A stretch of 64,000 nucleotides of DNA, taken from NCBI GenBank assembly GCA_004213645.1, contig SGZF01000001.1, positions 1 to 64,000 of the forward strand, read 5' to 3'. Below the pieces are notes generated by a model. That model worked only from the letters and a program-made list of their open reading frames with translations. It had not been told where the DNA came from and searched no databases. Within the stretch, counting starts at the first letter, position 1. Every line of letters starts with the position of its first letter. Below are positions 43,824-53,985 of the stretch, piece after piece. The DNA is from Flavobacteriales bacterium. GTDB lineage: Bacteria; Bacteroidota; Bacteroidia; Flavobacteriales; Flavobacteriaceae. Position numbers and translations under genes: made by a program.

Positions 43824-45676
43824 TGTTAAAGAGGTACTTACTAGTATGGGTAACAATTATAAGCTCAATAGTTTTTGTAATTAGACTATCATCTCTTCAA
43901 TTATCAAGTGATTCTTATTTTAATTCAGATTTTGCAGTTCAAGAATTATCAATTTATCCAGAAAGAGGACTAATTTTTGATAGAAATGGTGAACTTCTTG
44001 TTGCTAATCAGCCAATGTATGATTTAATTATTGTTCCTGAGAATACCTCAGAATTTGATACAATTGAATTATCAAGATTAACCGGTATCAAAGTTGATGA
44101 TTTAATACAAAAAATCTCTGATGCTGTCAATTATTCTTCAAAATTACCTTATGTAATTGAATCACAAATTTCAAAAGAAAAGAATGCTTTTCTTCAAGAA
44201 AAAATTTGGCAATATGAAGGCTTCTATTTAAGGAAAAATTCTGTAAGAGATTATATTAAACCATATGCTAGTAATGTAATTGGATATACTGGAGAGGTAG
44301 ACGAAAACGATATTTCTAAAGATTCATATTATGAGAAAGGTGAAATGATAGGTAAACAAGGTATTGAAAAATACTATGAAAATGAACTTAAAGGATTTAA
44401 AGGAAAGAGATATTTTCAAAAAGACAGATTTAATAGAGTGATAGGAGTTTATAATAATTCTTCTAAAGATGTAGATCCTCTCAAAGCTAAAAATATTACT
44501 CTTACTATAGATATTGAACTTCAAGAATATGCTGAAAATCTTCTAAGCAATAAAAGGGGGGGTGTTGTTGTATTAGAACCAGGATCTGGTGAGATATTAA
44601 CTTTAGTCAGCTCACCAACATATAAATCAAATGAGTTTATTGGAAAAGAAAGAAGTAATAATTTTAAAAAGCTTTTGACTGATACAATTAATAAACCTTT
44701 ATTTGATAGATCTCTTCAAGCACAGTATTCTCCTGGATCACCAATGAAAATATTAAATGCTTTAGTCGGTCTTCAAGAAAATGTTATAGATGCTAACACA
44801 TCCTTTAAATGCGATGGTGGTCATTATTATGCAAATAATGCTTTCATGAAATGTCACAATAGTTTTGGTACAATTAGTGATCTTAGAAAAGGAATATATA
44901 ATTCTTGTAATACATATTTTGCTAAAACATATAAAATGATAATTGATAAATACGACTCTCCAAGTGAAGGAATGGATAACTGGGCTAATCATATTAAAAG
45001 TTTTGGTTTAGGTAATTATCTTGGATATGATTTATCAATAGGCAAAAAAGGATTTATTCCAGAATCTGACTATTACAATCAATTTTATGGTGACAATAGG
45101 TGGGGGTCATCTACAACTATTTCAAATGCTATTGGACAGGGGGAGATATTAACTACCCCTATTCAAATGGCAAATTTTGCTGCTGCAATTGCAAATAGAG
45201 GCTACTATTTAAAACCTCATTTTGTAAAAAAAATCAATAATGAGTCAATAGTTAATGTAGATAAAATATCTACAACTATAGATAAAGAAAACTTTGAAAT
45301 TGTCATTGATGGAATGGTTGATGTTGTTGATAAAGGTACTGCTAGAATTGCTAAAATTAATGGTATTGATGTTGCGGGTAAGACCGGGACTGTAGAAAAC
45401 TTTATCTTAATTGAAGATAAAAAAAGACAGTTAACAGATCATTCAACATTTATTGCTTTTGCTCCCGCTAATGATCCAAAAATTGTTGTTTCAGTTTTCA
45501 TTGAAAATGGTTATTGGGGAAGTAGATGGGCTGCACCAATAGCTAGCCTAATTATTGAAAAATATTTAACAAATGACATTAAAAGAAAATGGTTAGAGAA
45601 CCGAATGCTTAATGGAAGTCTACTAAGTGAATATGAGAAGCCTTACTTATCTAAAAGCTTTAGCATAAATGAATAG
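43823..45676 (+). CDS. mrdA: Penicillin-binding protein 2
   Basis: A 617-residue class B transpeptidase of the elongasome. It has an N-terminal membrane helix, a dimerisation domain ('YPERGLIFDRNGELLVANQPMYDL') and the transpeptidase domain with active-site motifs SxxK in 'YSPGSPMKI', SxN in 'YNSCNTYF' and KTG in 'VAGKTGTVEN'. The SxxK context 'SPGSPMK' replaces the more usual 'PGSTFK', a mild variation. It overlaps rodA by 8 bp. Confidence 0.96.
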   Translation: MLKRYLLVWVTIISSIVFVIRLSSLQLSSDSYFNSDFAVQELSIYPERGLIFDRNGELLVANQPMYDLIIVPENTSEFDTIELSRLTGIKVDDLIQKISDAVNYSSKLPYVIESQISKEKNAFLQEKIWQYEGFYLRKNSVRDYIKPYASNVIGYTGEVDENDISKDSYYEKGEMIGKQGIEKYYENELKGFKGKRYFQKDRFNRVIGVYNNSSKDVDPLKAKNITLTIDIELQEYAENLLSNKRGGVVVLEPGSGEILTLVSSPTYKSNEFIGKERSNNFKKLLTDTINKPLFDRSLQAQYSPGSPMKILNALVGLQENVIDANTSFKCDGGHYYANNAFMKCHNSFGTISDLRKGIYNSCNTYFAKTYKMIIDKYDSPSEGMDNWANHIKSFGLGNYLGYDLSIGKKGFIPESDYYNQFYGDNRWGSSTTISNAIGQGEILTTPIQMANFAAAIANRGYYLKPHFVKKINNESIVNVDKISTTIDKENFEIVIDGMVDVVDKGTARIAKINGIDVAGKTGTVENFILIEDKKRQLTDHSTFIAFAPANDPKIVVSVFIENGYWGSRWAAPIASLIIEKYLTNDIKRKWLENRMLNGSLLSEYEKPYLSKSFSINE

Positions 45677-46928
45677 TTTTAATATATTTAAGTATGATTT
45701 AATATCATTTTTGAGCTATTTTTTGTTGGTTATTTTTGGTATAATTAATATATATTCTTCAAGTTATTCAGATTCATTTACATCAATATTTGACTATACT
45801 ACCCTTGTTGGTAAACAATTAATATTTCTTGTTGCTTGTATAGTTTCATTTATCACAATCATTTTTAGTAAAAATAAGTTTTTTGATAACATTGCACTTT
45901 TACTCTATATAACTTCAATATTATTATTGATAAGTTTATTCTTTTTTGGAGTTGAAAGAGGAGGAGCAAAGTCATGGTATATATTGGGACCTATAAGTTT
46001 TCAACCTACTGAGTTTGCTAAGTTATGTTCTGCTCTTTTTTTAGCAAAGTTTTTAAGCATAATTCAGACAGACTTAAAAAAAAATCGAGATATTATTATT
46101 GTTGGAACAATTATTTTAATTCCATTTTTACTTATTACCCTTCAACCTGATCCTGGTTCTGCATTGGTTTTTTTAGCCTTTATTTTTCCTATTTTACGGG
46201 AGGGTTTGGATTTAAGATTTTTCTATTTTGGAGTTATAATTTTATCAACCCTTATTCTAACTCTTGTTTTTAACTTTATAATTAGCTTAATAATATTGAT
46301 AACATTATTTATGTTCATATTAATCTATTTGAGGCAAAAAAAAATTAAGATCTCCATAATTAATTATTTATTATCATTAACTACTCTAATTGTTATTTCA
46401 TTTTCAACCAATTATTTATTTGATAATATTCTTGAGCAAAGACATAGAGATAGAATTAATCTAATAATAGGAAAGGAGTTCGATAATAAGGGTATTGGTT
46501 ATAATATTAATCAATCAAAAATTGCAATAAGCAATGGTGGATTATTTGGAACTGGATTTTTAGAGGGAACCCAAACTAAAGGGAATTTTGTTCCTAGACA
46601 ACATACAGATTATATCTTTAGTACAATTGGAGAGGAGTGGGGTTTCGTAGGCACTTTATTCACAATTATTCTATTTGCCCTTCTCATTATTCGCATTACT
46701 TTAAGAGCTGAAAAACAAGTAAATCATTTTAGGCGGATTTATTCACATTGTTTTGCAAGCATATTGTTTTTTCATTTTTTTATAAATATAGGTATGTCAA
46801 TAGGACTAGTTCCCTCAATAGGAATTCCACTCCCATATATAAGTTATGGAGGATCCAGTCTTTTAATTTTTAGTATAATGTTCTTTATCTACTTAAATTT
46901 TGATTCTAGCAGATTAAAAGAAGATTAA
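45669..46928 (+). CDS. rodA: Peptidoglycan glycosyltransferase RodA
   Basis: A 419-residue SEDS polymerase with about ten membrane helices. Family strings are visible: 'RGGAKSWYILGPISFQPTEFAKL', 'LQPDPGSALVF' with the catalytic-site Asp, 'GTGFLEGTQTKGNFVPRQHTDYIFS' and 'GIPLPYISYGGSSLL'. It pairs with PBP2 to build lateral wall. It ends the mre operon, and its stop overlaps the convergent protease gene by 4 bp. Confidence 0.97.
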   Translation: MNSFNIFKYDLISFLSYFLLVIFGIINIYSSSYSDSFTSIFDYTTLVGKQLIFLVACIVSFITIIFSKNKFFDNIALLLYITSILLLISLFFFGVERGGAKSWYILGPISFQPTEFAKLCSALFLAKFLSIIQTDLKKNRDIIIVGTIILIPFLLITLQPDPGSALVFLAFIFPILREGLDLRFFYFGVIILSTLILTLVFNFIISLIILITLFMFILIYLRQKKIKISIINYLLSLTTLIVISFSTNYLFDNILEQRHRDRINLIIGKEFDNKGIGYNINQSKIAISNGGLFGTGFLEGTQTKGNFVPRQHTDYIFSTIGEEWGFVGTLFTIILFALLIIRITLRAEKQVNHFRRIYSHCFASILFFHFFINIGMSIGLVPSIGIPLPYISYGGSSLLIFSIMFFIYLNFDSSRLKED

Positions 46929-49069
46929 TCAATTTTATTAATCTGAGATAAGATTTCATTTCCTTCAATAGAAGATAAGTCTTTTAAAAGATTCATAGCC
47001 TCATCTACATAAATATCTTTTTGTAAAGATTTTATCCATCTATCTCTCTTCTCTTTTATATCATCATTATAGGTGCTATCTATGTTAACTGCAGTTTCAT
47101 TCCATTCAAAAATAAAAGGCGAAGAGAAGTCATCAATTAACTTTAACTTTTCATTTTGTGACTTAGAATTTTCTATGTCTTCTTTATATGAACTATATTC
47201 AAGAGAAATAGTCTTATCCTCTTGTTGTGACTTAATCCATAAAGCATGTTTATCAATTAAAGAAAAATATGCATTTTGAGAAATTCTATTTTTACTATTT
47301 GTGATGGCCTGAGAAAAATTGAAAATTTTTGAAGAATTGTCATACCTAGCTGGATCAATTTTATCCCAATTAAGAGGATTATTTAAGTCTTTTTCTCCAA
47401 TATCAATATAAGAATACCTATTTGGAAATATTAAGTCACTTTTGACTCCTTCAAGCTGAGTTGATCCACCATTTACTCTATAAAATTTATCAGTTGTAAT
47501 CTTAAGAGAACCCAGATCACCAAAAGTGTTTCCTGAAATCACATTATTTAAGTCAACTATATTTTGTACAGTACCTTTTCCATATGTCTGTTTGCCACCT
47601 AATATGATAGCCCTGTTATAATCTTGAAGTGCTGCTGCTAAAATTTCTGAAGCAGAGGCTGAAAACTCATTTACTAATATTACTAGAGGACCATCCCACA
47701 AGATTGATGGGTCATTATCTTTAAGAATATCTTTTCTTCCACCAATACTTTTTACTTGAACAACAGGTCCTTTTTCTATAAAAAAACCTGTTATGTCAAC
47801 AACAGTTTTTAAAGATCCTCCCCCATTGTTTCTGAGATCAAGAATTAAACCATTTATCTCTTTTTCTTTTAAGGATAATATTTCTTTTTTTATATCACTT
47901 GCTGCATTTCTTTCTCCATAGTCATCAAAGTCAACATAAAATCTTGGCAGATTTATTAATCCAAAAGTATTAAAGTCATCTTTAATTATAGAAGATTTTG
48001 CATAAGTTTCTTCAAGTTCAACAATATCTCTAGTAATTTCTACTTCTTCAATTCCACCCTCAACTCTTTTGATTGTTAGATATACATTTGTTCCTTTCTC
48101 ACCCTTTATCAAATCAGTTGCATCACTCAGTTTCATCAATGAAATTTCTGTAGGCTCTTCATCCTTAGATTGAGCAACAGCTAGAATGATATCACCAACA
48201 TTTAATAAATTATCTCTCCAAACTGGGCCACCAATAATTACCTCTGAAATCTCAACTTGTTGATTTCTTTTAAGAAGTCTAGCACCGATCCCCTGGAATT
48301 TTCCAGATATATTTTGATCAAAAACCTCTTTAGCCTCAGGTGCTAAATATGATGTATGTGGATCAAATTGTGTTACAATTGAATTCAAATAGATCGAAAA
48401 CCAGTCAAATCTTTCAAGCTCACTGTTAAACTGAAAAAAGTCTTCAAGATTTTCAATTATGGATTCTCTAGATTCAAGCTCAATCTCTTGATCTGATTTT
48501 AATTCTTTAGTTCCTTCCTCATTTTCTTTCTCATTAGTTTCTTTCTTTGATGCAAATCCATCCAAGACCGATAATTTAAGTCTCTTTCTCCATAGCGTTT
48601 TTAACTCATTTATATTTTCTGCAAAACTTAAAACATCATAATCAAGGTTAATTTCTTCATTTGTGTTAAAATTAAAAGGAACTTCCAGCACTTCTTGATA
48701 GAAATTTTCAACTTCATCAATTCTTTTATTAAATGTTTCATAAACTAAGTTAAAAAAAGTTATGTCTGAAGAATTTATTTGATCGTCAATTAAATACTTG
48801 TATTCAGAGAATAATTTTAAATCTGATTTAAGTAAAAATCTTTTTTGTGAATCGATAGCATCAATGAAATTATCATAAACTTTAGCAGAAAAGTCATCAT
48901 TTATAATTTGCGGGTCATAATGTAGTTTATCTAAAACATATGAAACCAAGTCTAAAAGAAGTTTATCTTTATTAGATTCATTACTAGAAAAACTAGTATT
49001 AGAAACCTCAAAATATATAAACAAAGAAATTACCCCTGAAACAATAAATCCAAATATTCTCAAAAACAT
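46925..49069 (-). CDS. Carboxy-terminal processing protease (S41, Prc/Tsp type)
   Basis: A 714-residue periplasmic serine protease. An N-terminal signal or anchor is followed by a large Tsp N-terminal domain, a PDZ domain ('GKFQGIGARLLKRNQQVEISEV', 'LNVGDIILAV'), the catalytic S41 domain with Ser in 'NEFSASASEILAAAL' and Lys in 'GGKQTYGKGTVQ', and a C-terminal Prc extension. The family trims or degrades envelope proteins from the C-terminus. It is a single gene, convergent with rodA and divergent from surE. Confidence 0.94.
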   Translation of the reverse strand: MFLRIFGFIVSGVISLFIYFEVSNTSFSSNESNKDKLLLDLVSYVLDKLHYDPQIINDDFSAKVYDNFIDAIDSQKRFLLKSDLKLFSEYKYLIDDQINSSDITFFNLVYETFNKRIDEVENFYQEVLEVPFNFNTNEEINLDYDVLSFAENINELKTLWRKRLKLSVLDGFASKKETNEKENEEGTKELKSDQEIELESRESIIENLEDFFQFNSELERFDWFSIYLNSIVTQFDPHTSYLAPEAKEVFDQNISGKFQGIGARLLKRNQQVEISEVIIGGPVWRDNLLNVGDIILAVAQSKDEEPTEISLMKLSDATDLIKGEKGTNVYLTIKRVEGGIEEVEITRDIVELEETYAKSSIIKDDFNTFGLINLPRFYVDFDDYGERNAASDIKKEILSLKEKEINGLILDLRNNGGGSLKTVVDITGFFIEKGPVVQVKSIGGRKDILKDNDPSILWDGPLVILVNEFSASASEILAAALQDYNRAIILGGKQTYGKGTVQNIVDLNNVISGNTFGDLGSLKITTDKFYRVNGGSTQLEGVKSDLIFPNRYSYIDIGEKDLNNPLNWDKIDPARYDNSSKIFNFSQAITNSKNRISQNAYFSLIDKHALWIKSQQEDKTISLEYSSYKEDIENSKSQNEKLKLIDDFSSPFIFEWNETAVNIDSTYNDDIKEKRDRWIKSLQKDIYVDEAMNLLKDLSSIEGNEILSQINKID

Positions 49070-49178
49070 AAAGCTAAATTAATTTAAAAAAAATATAAGC
49101 AAAACAGATTAGCACCTAACTTTTTGTTAAAGTTAAATTAGTTAAACGTTTTTATATCTTTACATGAAATATTTTTTT

Positions 49179-49949
49179 ATGACAAAACCACTAATATTAG
49201 TAACAAATGATGATGGTATTAATGCACCTGGAATAAGAACTCTTATAGAGGTGATGAAAGAAATTGGAGATATTATTGTGGTCGCTCCTGATAGTCCTCA
49301 ATCTGGAATGGGACATGCAATAACTATAAACTCAACTCTTCATTCATCTAGAATTACTCCTAAAACTGCAGATGTAATTGAACATAGTTGTTCTGGAACA
49401 CCTGCAGATTGTGTTAAACTAGCAATAAATGAACTAATGCCAAGAAGGCCAGATTTATGTGTTTCTGGAATAAATCATGGATCAAACTCATCTATTAACG
49501 TAATCTATTCTGGCACAATGAGCGCAGCTATAGAAGCAGGAATTGAAGGTGTCCCTGCTATTGGCTTCTCATTACTTGATTATAGGTGGAATGCAAATTT
49601 TAAAGAATCTAAAGAATTTATTAAGAAAATTACTTTAAATGCATTAAAAAACGGAATTCCAAAAGGGATTGTTCTGAATGTAAATATACCTTCAGTAAAA
49701 AAATCTGAAATTAAAGGAATTAAAGTTTGTAGGCAAGCAAAAGCATTTTGGGATGAAGAGTTTGACAAAAGAAAAAACCCATTAGGACAAGAATATTATT
49801 GGTTAACTGGAAAATTTGTGAATAAAGATAAAGGGGAAGACACTGATGAGTGGGCTTTAAACCAAAATTATATATCTATTGTTCCAGTTAAGTTTGATCT
49901 AACTGCTCATCACGCCATTCAAGATCTAAATGAATGGAATTTTAAATGA
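49179..49949 (+). CDS. surE: 5'/3'-nucleotidase SurE
   Basis: A metal-dependent nucleotidase of about 256 residues. The metal site 'LVTNDDGINAPGI', 'VVAPDSPQSGMGHAIT' and 'CSGTPADCVKLAI' are typical, as is 'SGINHGSNSSINVIYSGTMSAA'. The track starts at 49164, but the ATG at 49179 brings the first strand to its normal place; either is possible. Its stop overlaps lpxB by 4 bp, so the two are coupled. Confidence 0.95.
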   Translation: MTKPLILVTNDDGINAPGIRTLIEVMKEIGDIIVVAPDSPQSGMGHAITINSTLHSSRITPKTADVIEHSCSGTPADCVKLAINELMPRRPDLCVSGINHGSNSSINVIYSGTMSAAIEAGIEGVPAIGFSLLDYRWNANFKESKEFIKKITLNALKNGIPKGIVLNVNIPSVKKSEIKGIKVCRQAKAFWDEEFDKRKNPLGQEYYWLTGKFVNKDKGEDTDEWALNQNYISIVPVKFDLTAHHAIQDLNEWNFK

Positions 49950-51046
49950 AATATTACATAATTGCTGGAGAAGCATCTGGAGATTTATATGGATCAAGAT
50001 TAATTGATGAAATCAAATCAATTGATAGAGAAGCAAATATCCGCTTTTGGGGAGGTGATAAAATGATCCTAAGTGGTGGATTTAATGTAAAACACATTAA
50101 AGAGCTTGCTTTCATGGGATTCTATGAAGTTTTTAAAAACATATTTACTATACGTAAAAATATAAACTTTTGTAAAAAAGATATTTGTGATTTCAATCCA
50201 GATAAGATTATATATATTGACTATCCTGGCTTTAATTTACTAATTAGTAAATGGGCAAAGAAAAAAGGCTTTAAAAACTATTACTACATAAGTCCTCAAA
50301 TATGGGCTTGGAAAGAAAATAGAATTAAAACTATCAAGGAAAATATTGACAAACTTTATGTAATATTCCCTTTTGAAAGAGAATATTACAGTGATAGGCA
50401 CAATTTGAAATCAGAATTTTATGGTCACCCTCTTATTGAGCAAATTGATAATTTTAAGACAAACTTTGAATTTTACAAGCATAATAATATCGCAGATGAA
50501 AAAGAGATAATAACATTATTACCAGGAAGTAGATCTCAAGAAATTAATTCAATGCTTCCTATATTTTTAACTTTAAAAAAACATTTTCCAAAATATGAGT
50601 TTATTATAGCAGGTGTTAAAAATGTAGATAAAAGCATTTATAAAAAAGCATTAGAAATGAATGTGAAGATTTTGTATGATCAGACTTATAACTTATTGTA
50701 TAATTCAAAAGCTGCAATTGTAACTAGTGGAACAGCTTCATTAGAATGTGCTTTATTTAAGGTTCCTCAAATAGTATGTTATAAAACAAGTTTTATTAGT
50801 TACTTAATTGGAAAGACATTTATCAAGATTGATTTTATTTCACTTGTGAATATCATATTAAAACAAAAGGTAGTTCAAGAACTAATTCAGAACCAATTAA
50901 CTGAAGATAGATTATTGAAGGAACTTAATATAATAATTGAGGGTAGTAAAAGATCAATCATGCTTGATCATTATTCTAAAATATATTCTATGCTTTCATT
51001 AAATAATACATCCCATAATATAGCCAATTCAATAATTAAATCTTAA
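49946..51046 (+). CDS. lpxB: Lipid-A-disaccharide synthase
   Basis: A 366-residue GT19 glycosyltransferase that joins UDP-diacylglucosamine and lipid X in lipid A synthesis at the inner membrane. Motifs 'IIAGEASGDLYGSRLI', 'YISPQIWAWKENRI', 'YGHPLIEQI' and 'LLPGSRSQEI' are intact, and 'TSGTASLECALFKVPQIV' lies in the nucleotide-sugar domain. It overlaps surE, a pairing regular in Flavobacteria. Confidence 0.96.
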   Translation: MKYYIIAGEASGDLYGSRLIDEIKSIDREANIRFWGGDKMILSGGFNVKHIKELAFMGFYEVFKNIFTIRKNINFCKKDICDFNPDKIIYIDYPGFNLLISKWAKKKGFKNYYYISPQIWAWKENRIKTIKENIDKLYVIFPFEREYYSDRHNLKSEFYGHPLIEQIDNFKTNFEFYKHNNIADEKEIITLLPGSRSQEINSMLPIFLTLKKHFPKYEFIIAGVKNVDKSIYKKALEMNVKILYDQTYNLLYNSKAAIVTSGTASLECALFKVPQIVCYKTSFISYLIGKTFIKIDFISLVNIILKQKVVQELIQNQLTEDRLLKELNIIIEGSKRSIMLDHYSKIYSMLSLNNTSHNIANSIIKS

Positions 51047-51052
51047 AAAAAG

Positions 51053-52603
51053 TTATTCTATTCCATGCATCATTTTTACAATTTTCTTATTTGCAAGAAT
51101 CATTAACAATCCCACTGAAGCTGGAAGAATTGTAAACAGTAAAAAGAAGATTGACATTCCATAATCTTCTACAATAGGGTCAATATAACTACCTGTTATT
51201 CCAGCAAGATAATTAGCTATAGCACTTGATAGTAACCATACTGCAAACATTAGTCCTACAATTTTTTTAGGTGCAAGCTTGCTTACATAGGATAATCCAA
51301 CAGGTGAAACACAAAGCTCTCCTAGAGTATGAAATAAATATGCTAAGATAAGGAATATCATGCTTTGGGATGCTGTGGAAGCTCCAAGAGGAATATTAAT
51401 AGATCCAAAACTTAATATTGCAAAACCAAAAGATAATAGAATTAATCCAATACCAAATTTAACTGGGCCAGGAGGATTATATTTTGATTGCCATAATCTT
51501 GAAAGAACTGGAGCAAATACAATAATAAAAAAGGAATTTAAAATTGCAAACCATGAGGCAGGAACTTCTGTTGCATCTTCAAGAAATTCTCTATATAACA
51601 TCCATACAACTATTCCCCAAATAATAACAAAACTTGTAGCAAGAAAAATATTTGAAATCGCATACTTTTTAAAAGTATTTTTAAATAATAGATAAAGTAT
51701 AAAAGTTAAAATAATCATTGGGACAATGGTTAACAGTGTATTAACTATTTTAAATACTAAAGCGCCTGTTCCTAATAAATTTCTATCTGTATAATCATTT
51801 GCAAAAATTGTCATACTACCACCAGCTTGCTCAAAACCCCACCAGAAAAATATAGTTACAAAAGAAAATATCCCTATTACAATTAACCTATCTACAATAA
51901 TGTTTTTTGATACTTTCTTTTCATTTATATCAATTTTTTCCTTTTCTATTGTGGGTTTTAAACCAATATTTCCAAAAATTTTCTGACCAAAGTGAAATTG
52001 AAGCATACCAAAAAGCATAAATATTCCAGCCAATCCAAATCCAAGATGCCAATTAACATTTTCACCGATATAACCACATAAGAGTATGCCAAGAAATGCA
52101 CCAGCATTTATTCCCATGTAGAAAATTGTATATGCTGCATCTTTAATTTTTCCTTCATCCTTATACATCTGACCAACAATTGAACTTATATTGGGCTTAA
52201 AAAGACCATTACCTAGTATAAGTAACGATAGTCCAACGTATAAATAAAAATCATAAAATACTTCAAGTGCCATAGCTGCATGTCCAAGAGTCATTAAAAA
52301 TGCTCCAGCTACAATAGCTTTTCTATAGCCAATTAATCTATCTGCAATTAATCCCCCAAAAATTGGAGTAACATAAACTAAACCAGTATATAAAGCGTAT
52401 AATTTAAGTGCCTCAGCTCTATCCCATCCCCATCCTTGGTTTTCAATGGATGAAATAAGAAATAATACAAGAATTGCTCGCATACCATAATAAGAGAATC
52501 TCTCCCACATCTCTGTAAAAAAAAGTGTAAAAAGACCTGAAGGGTGGCCTAAAATTGTACGTTGATTTATTTCATCACCATTAAAGATATTTAGTTTTTC
52601 CAT
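51053..52603 (-). CDS. POT family proton-dependent oligopeptide transporter
   Basis: A 516-residue major facilitator protein with about 14 membrane helices. The POT signature 'EMWERFSYYGMRAILVLFL' (ExxERFxYY) near residue 31 and 'FYMGINAGAFLGILLCGYIGE' are present, as is a late 'FHTLGELCVSPVGLSYVSKLAP'. Members import di- and tripeptides with protons across the inner membrane. It may take up peptides released outside the cell, but it is 23 kb from the SusCD locus, so a direct link is not shown. Confidence 0.95.
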   Translation of the reverse strand: MEKLNIFNGDEINQRTILGHPSGLFTLFFTEMWERFSYYGMRAILVLFLISSIENQGWGWDRAEALKLYALYTGLVYVTPIFGGLIADRLIGYRKAIVAGAFLMTLGHAAMALEVFYDFYLYVGLSLLILGNGLFKPNISSIVGQMYKDEGKIKDAAYTIFYMGINAGAFLGILLCGYIGENVNWHLGFGLAGIFMLFGMLQFHFGQKIFGNIGLKPTIEKEKIDINEKKVSKNIIVDRLIVIGIFSFVTIFFWWGFEQAGGSMTIFANDYTDRNLLGTGALVFKIVNTLLTIVPMIILTFILYLLFKNTFKKYAISNIFLATSFVIIWGIVVWMLYREFLEDATEVPASWFAILNSFFIIVFAPVLSRLWQSKYNPPGPVKFGIGLILLSFGFAILSFGSINIPLGASTASQSMIFLILAYLFHTLGELCVSPVGLSYVSKLAPKKIVGLMFAVWLLSSAIANYLAGITGSYIDPIVEDYGMSIFFLLFTILPASVGLLMILANKKIVKMMHGIE

Positions 52604-52669
52604 AGTTAGTATTAACTAAAATTTAATTGAGATTGATTTCACTTATATTTACATAAAGTAAAGAAAATT

Positions 52670-53980
52670 ATGCCAGATAAAATAATTGGTTTTTCCAAAC
52701 TTTCAAGAGATGAGAAAATAAGTTGGATTAGTAGAAATTTTCTAGATAAGTCAGATGAATTTGAAAGTATTTTAAATAATTATTTGATTGATGATAAGAA
52801 AATTCAATCTCTACATAATTCATTTTCAGAAAATGTTATCTCAAATTTTAATCTCCCCTACTCTGTATCTCCAAATTTTTTAATAAATGATAAAAATTAT
52901 TGTGTTCCATTGGTCACCGAAGAAAGTTCTGTTATAGCTGCTCTATCAAAATCGTCAAAATTTTGGTTTGAAAGAGGAGGCTTTAAATCAAAGGTAATTA
53001 ACAGCTTAAAGAATGGGCAAATTCATTTCATGTATAATGGAAATATTAAAAAACTTAAAAAGTTTATAGATAAAAATGAATTAAAACTAATTGAGTCAAC
53101 GGATAGAATTACTAAAAAAATGAGAGAGAGAGGTGGTGGAATTAATAAAATCAAACTAATTGACAAATCTGGTGAATTGAATTCATATTTTCAATTATCT
53201 ATTGATTTTATTACAATAGATTCTATGGGAGCTAATTTTATTAACTCTTGTTTAGAAGTAATCTCAAAAACCTTTGAAAAACTAATTCATGAGTCAGATT
53301 ACTTTAATGAGTCAGAAAAGAAAACAAGAATAATAATGTCAATTTTATCAAATTATACTCCTAATTGTATTGTTGAAGCATCAGCTGAATGTAAAATAAA
53401 CGAGTTAGAAAATTTTGATAATTACTCTAAAGAAGAATTTGCCATTAAATTTAAAAATGCTTTTGATATAGCTAAAGTTGATGTAGGTAGAGCTGTAACA
53501 CATAACAAAGGAATAATGAATGGAATTGACGCAGTTTTAATTTCAACAGGAAACGATTTTAGGGCAGTTGATGCTGGAATTCACGCATTTGCTTCTTCAT
53601 CTGGGAACTATAAAAGTTTATCTGAGTGCTTAATCATTGATAATAAATTTAAAATCAGTCTCAAAGTTCCTATTTCAGTAGGGACAGTTGGGGGTATTAC
53701 AGATCTACATCCTATGGTAAAATTATCTCTTAAATTATTGGGTAACCCATCTTCTGAAGATCTTATGAAAATAATATGTTCTGTTGGTCTTGCTCAGAAC
53801 TATGCAGCTGTCAAATCATTAGTAACTACAGGAATTCAAAAGGGCCATATGAAAATGCATCTTATCAATCTTTTAAATAAGAATAAAGCAAGTAAGGATC
53901 AAATAAAAAGTGCAGAAGAATATTTTAAAAATAAAGAAATTAATAGCCAATCAGTATCTGAATTTCTTAATAAAAATTAA
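52670..53980 (+). CDS. Hydroxymethylglutaryl-CoA reductase, class II
   Basis: A 436-residue reductase converting HMG-CoA to mevalonate. Catalytic positions of class II enzymes are visible: Glu in 'CVPLVTEESSVIAA', Lys in 'THNKGIMNGIDAV', Asp in 'ISTGNDFRAVDAG' and the C-terminal His in 'IQKGHMKMHLINL'. 'SIDFITIDSMGANFINSCLE' is the substrate-binding region. Together with the GHMP kinase 5 bp downstream it shows use of the mevalonate route to isoprenoids, common in Flavobacteriaceae. A biosynthetic direction is inferred from this context. Confidence 0.95.
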   Translation: MPDKIIGFSKLSRDEKISWISRNFLDKSDEFESILNNYLIDDKKIQSLHNSFSENVISNFNLPYSVSPNFLINDKNYCVPLVTEESSVIAALSKSSKFWFERGGFKSKVINSLKNGQIHFMYNGNIKKLKKFIDKNELKLIESTDRITKKMRERGGGINKIKLIDKSGELNSYFQLSIDFITIDSMGANFINSCLEVISKTFEKLIHESDYFNESEKKTRIIMSILSNYTPNCIVEASAECKINELENFDNYSKEEFAIKFKNAFDIAKVDVGRAVTHNKGIMNGIDAVLISTGNDFRAVDAGIHAFASSSGNYKSLSECLIIDNKFKISLKVPISVGTVGGITDLHPMVKLSLKLLGNPSSEDLMKIICSVGLAQNYAAVKSLVTTGIQKGHMKMHLINLLNKNKASKDQIKSAEEYFKNKEINSQSVSEFLNKN

Positions 53981-53985
53981 TTCAA